Assembly: GCA_015680685.1 (NCBI GenBank)
Contig: MNCI01016379.1
Location: forward strand, 119,268 to 183,267
Length of the DNA stretch: 64,000 nucleotides
From: Gnetum montanum
Lineage: Eukaryota > Streptophyta > Gnetopsida > Gnetales > Gnetaceae
Direction of reading: 5' to 3'
Below are positions 11,028 through 23,100 of the stretch, one piece after another; position 1 is the stretch's first letter, and each line of letters starts with the position of its first letter. The notes below the pieces were generated by a model. That model was given only the letters and a program-made list of their open reading frames with translations, did not search any database and was not told the DNA's origin. The position numbers were made by a program, and so were the translations under genes.

Positions 11028-11106
11028 ATGGACGTTAGGGCTTCGTTTGTAGCCGTTGGCGCATATTCTCATCGTCTACAGCAAACGGCTACTCACTCCG
11101 GTCACG
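11028..11106 (+). CDS. ELMO gene exon 1 (donor uncertain)
   Basis: The ATG at 11028 begins MDVRASFVAVGAYSHRL, like the start of plant ELMO proteins. The exon must end in phase 1. Ending at 11106 (or 11100) gives the N-terminal length usual for the family, although both donors are weak. Stronger in-phase donors at 11163/11164 (GTATTT) and 11226/11227 (GTAAGC) would add 19 or 40 residues. Confidence 0.75.
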
Positions 11107-14100
11107 GTCCGCCACGTTATCATGCCTTTCACTTTGTTTTTTGTTGCTTCTTTTGTCGGTTCCGTATTTATTTTGCTTCCCGCGGTTGCTTACTGTGGGG
11201 CAACAGGCAAGGCGGAGGTGTTAAGCGTAAGCTAGGATTCCTCGTTGCGGTTTGAGTTCGTCTTGCTTTCGTCCGTGTTTTCGCTTCGTCCCGGTGGGAA
11301 CAATTTTAGGATGGACTTAAATGTTCCTTTTCTCGGTCGTCCACATGTTGTAAGTTCCGTTTTCAAGGTGTTGCAAGTTCTCTGTCTATTTGCTTGTGTT
11401 ACTGGCGCCCTCTGGAGTGATTTCCAGTGATTTGTTTTAGGTCGCCTTTATTTTCGGGAATTCTGAATTTGTGACGAGGTGAATTGGTATACTGTGGTGT
11501 CAAAGCAAAGGAAAATTGTCTGGAAATTTCCATGGGATTTTATTTTAGTCGTTCGTGGACATTGAATCGTGGACATTGAATCCGTGACGTAGCTGATTTC
11601 ATCGTGGTGTTACTGTATTTATGCGATATGTTGTGATCTCTGATTTGATGCAATTCAAATGGATCTTTTATTCTTTTTTGGCCTCTTTTTATCTCCTCTT
11701 TTTCTTTTACGAAACTCAAGCTCAAATTTAAAAGACTTTGAGAGCCATTATTGTCTGTGGGTGACTTGAAAAATTTACCGGTTTCCAAACTTCATGCACG
11801 GATGTTTTATAATTTTATCATTACAATAACACATCATTACTTGGAGAGCCGTTATTGTCGATTGATGATTTTGATAATTTGTCTGCTTTCAAACTTCGTG
11901 CACCGGCAGTTTTAAAAAATTTATTTTCTCAATCATGTAGCATTACATTATAGTGTAAGTTCATATATAAGGTCATAAGCCTGACCTTTTGGGAGTTATT
12001 ATGTTCAGAAAAAGTAGAAAGTGAGAGTCTAGTAGAAAAAGATTTGATAGTAAATATGTTAGTTGAAAAAGAATGGATATGTCATGATCATGAAGATGTG
12101 TTATTCTACAGGTTTTCCATCCTTATGGAAAAAAGGCAACAAAAGGTGCTAATAAAAAAAAGATCATCACATGAAGATTCAATGCTCATGTTGCTAAAGC
12201 ACAGTCCTAGGAGGGTTAGTGGATGAATGAAAGCTTAACCTCTTTTGAGTGACAATGCCCAGGGATTTGAACCTAGGTCTTACGACTTGAAAAATAAGCA
12301 CTTTACTATCACTCTAAATGATGTTCCCTCATTATAAGTATTTTTTAAATGTTCCATCTTTGTCATGTAGGTTTATTTTATCCAAACACATTCTAACTAA
12401 GATTAGGAATTAAAAAGGAAAAAAATGTAAATCTATATCAAATTTCCCTTTTGATATAGGGAAGTCGACAGCTACTATACCCCCCATCATTTTGCACGGT
12501 GTAAGTTCTTATATAAGGTATCATGAACAAAAATTATTTTTTGTAAACTGATTGAGCTTCGTTTTGAACTTTCTGTGTGTATGTGTGTTTTATTTTAAAA
12601 TTTCTTTTACATTTTTTTCGAGAAGAGGGATATGACATAGGTGAACAATGCAACCTGTTTCTAGTACGCCATGAAAGGACAGTGCAACCTATTTACTAAG
12701 ATCACTAAACAGCTTAGCCATTTAGTTTGTTAGTTTAATCTAACAAAGCATTTACAATTTTCTAAGCTACTTATAAGAAAAATCAAGATATTATATACTA
12801 ATCATACAGCCGCTAAGCTTATATCTAACTAATTTTCACATAGATATAACAAGTGAACTTCTTGTTAAGGTTTGGGACTGGTATCAGATATGTTGCAAGT
12901 GCAGTCCTAGCATATTATACTCAAATATAGTGATTGTGTAAAAGATAATAGCCGAACTTGAACTCTGTCCAATAAATCCCTATAGTCTCAAGTTGGATGT
13001 AATGAAAGTGTTCAATTTTAGCATCAAGTTAGAGTTTCCGTTAGCAGAGTTCATCCTATGGATGCATATTACAACATGTTTATCAGGATTATTGTTCAGG
13101 ATGACACTTTGATCGGTTTGTTTTAAACTGATGTATTTGTCTATTTTTAAGCATTTAGAATTTTTTTAGAGATGTCCAAAGGAAGAACCAAGATATTGAA
13201 ATTGAAACTGAAATTTTTACTTTCATCCATAGAGACCCCTTGGATCAATTAAATCAGTTTCAGAATTCCTTTTAAGGAATTTTTTCTGAAAAAAAAATAT
13301 AACTCAGTGGTGCCAAGTGGAAGTGGACCTGTGTCTATGGGTTACCAAGCTAAGACTTTTATCACTAAACTAATACCTCATTGTTACTATCTAGCTAATT
13401 ACATCCATTTTATGGGGTGTTTGTATCCCAAAACACTGTATCAGATAACTATAATGTTGGCCAAGAGGCCAATTAGAAGCTCCATCCAAGAGAGTTGCCC
13501 TTGGTCATGGTAAAATAACTTTATTGTCATAATGGTGAGGGGGAGCTCTCTTGGTCTTGGTCTTTTTCTCATCGTAATAGCTACCAATTCATTGGACTTT
13601 TGTTTTCAATGTCAAAATCAATTCTATGTGTGGGAACCCAAAATAAGTGAAACATAGGTAGATCCTAAGATACATAGTCCAATTAGAATTTTATATAGCT
13701 TAGTAGTGCTCACCAGAATTGAATCCATGACCCGGAGCTTCCAAATCAAGTGACATTGAATTGGGTTCTAGGCTATTGAAGATTATGGATAAATATGTTT
13801 TAGGTTTTGATTCTTGATCTATTTTTGAAATTTGCATTGGAATTTGGACAACAAAGCATTTTGGATGCATTTTAGAACAAAGGAAAGAGTTGTAGCTGGC
13901 AATTAAAACATGTTTGGGGACATCCCAAACATGCCATGGATGACATCAAAATTGATCACATACCACATGCATCCCCAAGCATTTGGAAATGTGTCCCCAT
14001 CCTTGAAACTGATTTTCTACAAGGATGCATCTTTATGTAACAAAGTTTATTTTCAATGGCAAAGCTTAGTTAACTAGTAATAGGCCTCTTTGCAAAAACC

Positions 14101-17100
14101 AATTCTATGACCACAATGAGGTGTTACCATAGTGGTAAGGGTCTTGATCTTACCTAGCAACCCCAAGTCATGGGTTCTATTCTACTAGGTACCATTGAGT
14201 TATAAACTAAAAAAAAAAAAAAATTCCATAAAAGGAATTCTGAAACTGGTCCGATAGATTAAGGGGTCTTAGTGAATATAAGTAAAAATTTCAGTTTCAG
14301 TTTTAGTTATTGGTCTCTTGGCCAGAACTAAAAATATATTTAAGTAGTGTGGATTAAACATTCCATTTATTGTTACTTTACTCTGTGTATTGTTAGTGTG
14401 TTAATAGATTGGAAAATTGAAGTGCCTTCTAAGCACCTCCCATAAAACATTAAAGGATATTATTTGGAATCAAACTGTAATCTTTGAAACAACACACTAT
14501 TGCTCTAGCTGTATGACCAAACAATTATTGATGGCATGTTAATAGATAGATTAATGGCTAATTCATCATCTTCCTAACCTTTTCCCAAAAAATTGGGTCA
14601 GCTATGGATTAATAGCTTATCACCTTTCTTGAATCTGAAAATCATGGAAATTTATGCTTGATGTAGACTAATATAAAATATGATGAGAGAATAAGATGTA
14701 GAAGCAATACCAAATATTGAAAGCTGTGACAAAAAAAAATCAGATAGGAATGACGTAACATGTCTAAATATCTAAATTAACAATATATGCTAATGGAGAT
14801 GTTTTGTTATCTTCTATCTTTTCATCATACAATCATCTTAGCATCATTTGTAAAATTATTTACATATCTTGAGCCTTCTTTTCTTCCTGGAAGTTACTAA
14901 GCCATGAATGTATAATTGTTAAAAAGCTACACCTTATTCTTTTTTTGCTGAGGTTGACAAGAATGATGTTGTCAATGAGAGTGTAACTCAATTGGTAAAC
15001 ATGTTGTTTATATGCAACATTTTGGGAATTCAAATTGCAATGGAGACACTGTTATCAAATTATTTAGACATAACCTAAGTTCTATCAAGTTATTGTTGTC
15101 TATATTTGTTGCAATATAACCTAAGTTCTATCAAATTATTGTGTTGGTTAGAGATGGTAATGGTACATATAGTATAGTTTCAGTTTTGAAAACCCTAACA
15201 AAAATCATGTTCATTATAAATTTTGGTTTGTTGATGATGCTTACCATTATTTTTTATTGAGAGTTTTCATTCCACTAAGATGTTTTGGCACCATCCAATC
15301 ACCCCGCAAATGAAAAGCATGATGATGTAGGATCATTCAGCCCTTTGCTTCTTCAACAACAATACAGTTTTATTTAATATTACTAATGCAATGACCATTA
15401 GAATGGAAAATATCAAAGTGTAAAATTGTATCCCAGCTATTAGATGTTCAAGATTGGTTAGGCATAATCTTCTTCTTCTTCTTCTTCTTGTATGTGGTTC
15501 TTACTTTTATAACAAAGTTATTCTGTTATCTATGTATATTATAGATACAATTATTTGTATGACTTGCTATGAAAAGGTGCACAAGTTTTTGAAGTTCTTG
15601 GGAGACCAAATAAAAAATAATCACTTGATTAATTTGATGATGGGGGGTGTCAAAATCCAAAATAGTTTGACTATAGATACACCTTACGACATCTAGCAAG
15701 CATGGTACATTAAAGAATTATAATAATGCCTGTCAAGTGTAACTTGAATTAATGACATCCTTATTAGACAATGAGCTAACCACTTGAGCTTCATCTCATC
15801 GGAAAATTAATCTCCTTGCCAATCTAGTTTTAATTTTTGATGTTGTATTTGATCCATTTAAAAATGGCCATCATTTGAAGGGATCGTAAGGTGCTTGATC
15901 CTTAGGTTGTAAGGCTTGGGTTTGAGCCTAGGTGTAACTACTTGAATAGAGGTTAAGTTTTTGCTTATCTATCGGTCCTTCCAGGACCTTCATGGTAGAA
16001 TGAACATCAAGCCTATGGGCAGTGTTTAAAATGCCAATGACTAGTCACCACCTCAATTTTGGTCCAATTCATTGGCTTGACTTTAAATAATTAATAGACA
16101 ATATACAAAAATCATAAAACAATAAGAATAATTAAGTAAATAATTTTAATAGTAGGAGCCATCATTACAATGATGGTAAGGTACCCATTTCTCAAGTTGT
16201 AAGGCTTGGGTTTGAGCGTTGGTGTAGCCACTTAAAAAAAGTTAAGCTTTTATTTATCTATTGGCCCTCCTAGACCCTACTTGGTGGGATAAGCATCAAA
16301 CCTTTGGGTGATGAACCCATTTAATTAAATGATATTTAAAACAAATTAAATAATAAAAAGGACTTTATTATTAATTTCATCATCAAACAAATTAATAATA
16401 AAAAGCAGATATTTTAAATCTACTGACTCAATGCCGACTGTTTGCGCACTAACCAATAGGACTCACTAACTAACTTAACTAGCCGACACAACTATTTTTC
16501 TGACTTTTTAAACATTACCTTTGGCTGATGACCCTTCATTTATTTGATATATTTATGACATCCATGTAGCTGCACACTGATATTCGTCTGCATCTTCAGC
16601 AATCCCTGATCAATGCTTAGCACTTGGCAGCATGATTGCTACTTAATCCCTAAAACATAGCTTGCTTTATCAATGATTCATGCTTGCTTTTCATGATGCA
16701 CTGATTATCCTATTGTCTTTCTTCATAATATGATTATCCCTTAAATGATCTGCAGTAGCTTGCAGAGTACTTGAATCTGTGTCACTTATTACAATGTCAT
16801 CTGATAACAATCGTTAAGCTGTTGTGGTAACAAAATAGGAAAATATGATCTCTGACTTTCCGTAAAATGATTCCCATTGAATTACAATAGAAATGTAAAT
16901 AAGATTCTGATAAAATAGACTTTTATGCATTTCATTCGTATATTTTAGGTTCATTGCAATGAAGCAGAAGAAGCAGGAAATGAGAAAAGAGAGAAACATC
17001 CTTTTATAGATAGTCTTTGCTGTCTAATTTCAAAGTGTGCGAAATGGCTAAGTAAGTACTAAAATTAGACCTAGTTATGTTTCCATCAATATTCATTATT

Positions 17101-20100
17101 CTTTGTTTCATTTCTTATTTCATGCTTTTTTTAGAATGTATTAAGTTCATGGCTGGCCTTGAGAACTGATTTATTTATTGGCATATTTGGAAAAATATCT
17201 GCAACGGAAGGATATTTGACCTCTATGTGGTATAATTTTTTAATGTCCAAGGTATTTCTGCCAGTTTACTTTGTCCCATCATGTGATGTTACTGAAAGTA
17301 GCTATATAGGTAGTATTTTAACATCAAAACTATATACAAGGATATCAATTTTGATTGATGGTTAGGAAACCCTCTCTTTAACTAATAAGACTTAGATGAG
17401 ATAAAGTGATGCTAATATAAAATTATATAATAATACCAATTTCAGAAAAATTAGAAAATGGCCACGTTGGTATTTTGAATTTTTAAAAATAAAAAAAATC
17501 TTAGTGATTGCAAAATGAAAGTATATAACTTTCATTTGTGCTTGCTAAAGTTTGGTCTCACCCTGCTTTTCTATTGTACTTGTTTACCTTTTCTTAGTTT
17601 AATGTTTTTCAGAGTTCCATTATCTGTAATTCCTGCAACCATTTTAATGCACATATGTAAGGTAGTTTTTTAACCACCTCAAATGCATATTTTATTTATT
17701 TATGATACTAAATGCCTTTTACATTTTTCAGTTGATGTTGTGGTTGCTTCAACTACATGGATCGGAAGAGGATTTTCTTGTGTTTGTGCACAACGCAGAG
17801 GACTTGATGATAGAATTGTAATTGACTTGACACCAATCCAGGTAAATTTTTGATACTAAACTTTAATGTATCTAGTCTAAACTAATATTCTTATCATTTT
17901 ATTATGTTTTAAATGTCATATTCTATATTTAAATTTCTTAAGATATTCATCATTTCTCTATAATTTAGGAAGAAAGATGGCGAAATCTAAGGAAAAGAGT
18001 CGATGTTATATTTGATGCTGATCGGGATAATCATCAGGTAGCACTTTTTTCCTTTGAAGAACATAGGGATAAATGATGGTATCATTGGCCATGTTGGAGA
18101 TCCTTAATTTGAACTATCAAATTTGCTTCATAATCTCAAATACAGTTATGGTTGACAAAGTTGAATGAACTCTTTTTCTATAGAGAATTCATGATAACAT
18201 ATGTTAGCTTTCAAGATTTCAGTTCTTCTACAACTAGTTATCCTAATGCATACCATAGTTTTTGAAAAAATATAACTAGAAAAGGAAACGTAACTGAAAA
18301 CTGCTCTATATTTTTAAACCCTTGCAAAATAGTAATGGCATTTCTAACAGTCTATGATTTTCTCCAATTATTAAATGTGTTCCAACAAAGGTTTTCTGTT
18401 CTTCTTCCTTGTATGAAGAAGCCCAAACTTAAGTTTTCTTAGTTTCTTGTTGCATTCCAACCAAATATTAATTTGAAAAATTGTAGATTTACTTTATCTT
18501 TAGTTCATAGTTTGATACAACACCAGATAATTTCTGTAGTAAGCCAGTGCCATGTCCCTGGAGTTAAAATGTAACACTTAAGCAATGAGTATGTTTGTGT
18601 TCATGTAGGTTGATATTGATTCATTAAAAAACAACGACATTTATTAGTTTTTAGCAAATGTAAATGTGCTTCATTTTAAAAACATTACTCATGCGGTGAA
18701 CATTGTTCAGTTCAGCTGGTAAGTTGGCCTGTATTAGTTCTTTAGCTGTATGTATTGTGGTATATATGGTCTATGCAATGCAAGATTTGAGATGAAGGAA
18801 ACCACAATATTAATGGAATCAAGCTTATGAGCTACATAATAAGGCTATGAGAAAGATTTAGAGAACAACATCTAAGGCAAGATTTAACAGTTTTTGTGAA
18901 GTAGTTTGGTTTATGTTAAGACAAGCATTAGATGAATTTATATGTAAATGAAGAATCTACATATGATTTTATTGATTTAGATAGAGCCTATGATCAAGTC
19001 CCCAAGAGATTATTTGATGGGCTTTAAAGAGAAAAGATATTCCTGTTAGATACATCAAGGCAATTCAACACTAAGGATCTGTCTTTATTTGTTTGCAATT
19101 ATTATGGATGAGATGATTATAGACATTCAAGATGATATGGCTTTTGGTGTATTCTCATTGCATATAATATTGTGTTAGTGGATGAATCCAAGGAAGTACT
19201 TGCAATTAAAATGGACACTTGGAGAAGAACCCTAGAATCAAAGTGGTTAAAGATACTTTTAATTAAAATTGCATTCCATGTATTCTATTTTACTTTTAAT
19301 AATCTTATCATCCACTAACACAATGAAGTAAGCAATTTAGATACTTGAGATAACTTGTACAAATGAATGATAAGATTAACAATGATGTGACAAACAGAGT
19401 TGAAGTAGAATGGATGAAATGACACAAGAACCTAGTGGTGTGCTTTATAATAAAAGAATTCCTATGAGATTGAAGGGAAAGTTTTACATAATGTTTATTA
19501 AACTTTCGATTCTTTGTTAGTCTATTAAAAAGTGTCAACTTCAACATGGGCATGTGGTAAGATAAAAATGCTAAGATGGACATTGGTGTTGCTAACAAGA
19601 TAGCATTAACAATTTTCTTATTAGAAGAAGTATAGGGATAGCACCTATAGATGAAAAGATTTAAGGAAAACCTTCTCAAATGGTTCAGTCATGTGTAGAG
19701 AAGATTAGATACTGCTCTTTTCAGAAGAGACTGCTTAATTGAAGTAGTTAGAAAACAATAAAGAGGTAGATTGAAACATACCTGGTGTGCAAGAATAAAG
19801 AAAGATACCCGATATCTGGACATCAATGTTAATTTAACTCTTGACAGAGGTGAGTGATATTAAATAAGTCATATAACCAACCCTATACAGTTGGGATAAC
19901 GGTATGGTGATGAAGATACTTTATGCAACGCTAAAATGTGCTGCTCTTTGTTTAGCATAATTGAAGATGTTTTATGTTAGCAGGGTGTAAAGCCATAAGA
20001 GGTTGAACGAAAAAATTGACCCTAAAGGATGAGATAATGTTAAGGTAAATGATAGGAAATAAATGATTGGGAAGATTAGAATATCAGTTAAAGTGAAAAA

Positions 20101-23100
20101 ATATTTTAAATAAGAGTTTGAACTTTTTCTCTCTTTTCAAAATAAAAATAAAAATGCTTCATATTATTTTTTTTACCAAATGTTTCAACATATGTTTTTC
20201 ACATATGAAACATGACTACTCTATTTAGATTTAACAACCACTCTTTGACAAACTTTCTTTTTATTGTAGCGTATATCATTGTGATCGAGTCTGACAAAAG
20301 CTTTCCAACATACACTTTATCAATATATTTGCATCACAACATTTTATCTTCTTATCAGTCACAAACTTGTATCCTCATAAATAATGTTCAAAAAACAGCA
20401 ATTTGTATGGCATTGGATTTGGAAATGTGCCGGACTTTGATTTTACTTTTACATTTAAGGTATAAGATATTATATTGAGCAGTTTTTATTGTTAAGGTAT
20501 AACATAACATATTTGAATGCAGGAAACATTAAAGGCACTTTGGAATGCAGCTTTTCCTGGATGGGAATATTGTGGCCCAGTTTCAGAGCAATGGAAGGAA
20601 ATGGGCTGGCAAGGTAGAGACCCTTCTACTGATTTTAGGTATGGTAGAATGTTCCTTTTTCCTTTTTATTTTCTAGACCTGCTCGTTACATTCCGTGATT
20701 GTCATTGTGTGCTGTTTATGGTTTACTTTTTTCAGAGGAGGAGGATTCCTATCGTTGGAAAATTTGGTCTTCTTTGCACAAACATTTCCGGTACATGTCT
20801 CTTTCTATGTTTCAAATAGTTAAGGTATCTATACCTAAAATGTTTACTTCAAGTTATTTCTAATTCTTGCCTATTTGTTCGCAAATCTCAACGACTTTTT
20901 GTCAGTAATAGCTTTCCCTTTACTCCCAAGGAATTACAGAGAAAACTAATTGAATTTTTGAACATGATTTGCAGTTTTTTCACCAGATGTACAATTTTTT
21001 TAACTCAATTTTAGTATACATGTCACTTATGACAAATACTTTACCTTTTCTTAATAACATAAAAATAATTGAAAATAGTGTTCCCAGTCATGCATACCCA
21101 GAAATTATTGGGACACTGGATGTTCTCGGTATGTAAACATGTATTGAAAACACCAGGGGATGCAGTGGAAGTACAGTCATTTAAAGTTGCATTTTAGAAC
21201 CTTCCGAAAGAGAACTCATGTAGCTGACCCCATTTTTTTTTGGACAAGGTTAGGATGATGATAATGATGATGGAGGACATTGCTAACTCTTCACATTTTG
21301 AGTTGATGCAGCTGCATTAGTACTTGGAGACAATGAGAGAAGTGAATGCAGTGAAGGAGATGAGATGGGGGAGGGCATGAGGAGTCTTGTAATTTCATTA
21401 TCATATTGTGTAAAAATGCTACAAAAGTCAGTGAGGTATTGCTCACTTATTTTAAGAGAGACGCTAACTTGACACCATGAGATTCTTCTTGAGTGTCATG
21501 TTAGCTATGTGTCTTGGTGTAACACCTATTTGTAGGGACCAAGAGCTAATGCCAGAAGCCTGTAAAGTGTTGGCTAAAAATGCAAGGGGGTATTTTTTTT
21601 TTCCAACTTGTAATTAGAAGAGCATTGACAACAATCAATTAAACATAAGCACAGAAAATTATATAATATAAATGGCAACCCAAGGATCTAGCTGAAAGAG
21701 AATGCCAATATATGATTCATATCTTTCATCCAAGGTGCAATGTAGTTATCAAAGCAACTAAACTTGAAATGATATTATAGTCGTCTATCTTAGCAACAAT
21801 CCAATTAACTTAATCCATTCACCTTAGCAGTCTTAAATTATGTGCAACTAAACATAAGCAATCATATAGAAAGTCAAACTGTAGGAAAACCTATTATTCA
21901 TGAACCTTATAAATTGCAAATTGAAATACCAAAACAATATAAGTAATGAACCATTTCCATGTCTATTTGGTATATTGTAACAAGAGGTATAGTATTCATG
22001 GTTCAGTAAGAAGGAAAATATAAAATGGACATGGTATATTGTAACAAGCGGTATAGTATTCATGGTTCAGTAAGAAGGAAAATTATAAAATGGACATTGC
22101 ATATAAATAAACTTGTTTAAATAAACAATTGGTTAAAGCACAGGAATCTTATGCCACAATGAATTACAAATCAAATTGTTGAAACTCGTAATGAAAAAAA
22201 TGAAAGAGACTACAACTAACAACAATAACAAACCATAATGAATAATGCTAACAAATGCTTTGATAGCTTTTTCTAATATTTAGCACATGTTAGAAGGATC
22301 CTAGGACATTTGAATGAAGCCGAAATTGTCCTAAAGGCCTTGGAATTGTGCATACAACCTTGGAGTGTGACCCAGGGGGCAAGGGCACATCTCGGAAAAC
22401 TAATAACCTCTATTGAATACACTAAACTATAAACACAAGGTGCATGAAATACTTCCTAGATCCAAGGCTTCCAATTGACATACAAATTGCCACTAGATGG
22501 CTCATCACACATTTACATTATGCATACTCTAGCTACTAGTAAAGAGACAATACTAGCTTTTTGCTATCTTTGATTTTATGTTAATGCATACAGTAACCAT
22601 AGATTTTGAACAAAACCATTAGAATAAATTCTAATGGTTCTCAAGCATAGTTTCTTGTTCTCTAGTATTCCAACAGCAATGAATCATGTCTAACTAGCAA
22701 AATACACCATATTCAGATTTTAGTTCAGCCAACGTTGGTTTTTTGAAATAAAAGATAAACAAACAACTACTGTAGAAATCTATGTAAGATTCCTCTGATG
22801 TAAATATGTATTTTTCTGAATTTAAAATCAAAATCTGATTTCCTGAAACCATAAAATATGTCATTGTTCATTAACAACTTTGATCAACCAAACATTTGGC
22901 CAAAAGAAACACATGAATTAATAATTTCAAATCTGTTCAATGGTATGTTAATATTTTATTTTTTCACCAACACTGACACAGTACAAAAGCATTTTAATTT
23001 AACTCTTTTGATCTGAAATAATATAAGAGTTATATAAAAAATGTAATCAAACTATCCAATTTTCCAAAAGTAGAGAATAGATAGATCATTAATATATATT

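Larger units (their letters stand above)
10230..11460 (+). promoter_or_regulatory. CpG-retaining promoter and 5' region of the ELMO gene
   Basis: This stretch is visibly richer in G+C and in CpG than its transposon-filled flanks and spans the start codon at 11028. It includes a G-box palindrome (10627-10638), a purine-rich 'aggaggaggagg' leader run at 11001-11012, and part of intron 1. It probably contains the transcription start; no unambiguous TATA box was identified. Confidence 0.5.

Noticed and set aside
11028-11255. 75-residue open frame as a separate small gene
   Set aside because: Its first 26 codons are exon 1 of the ELMO gene; the rest is intronic or an alternative exon extension.
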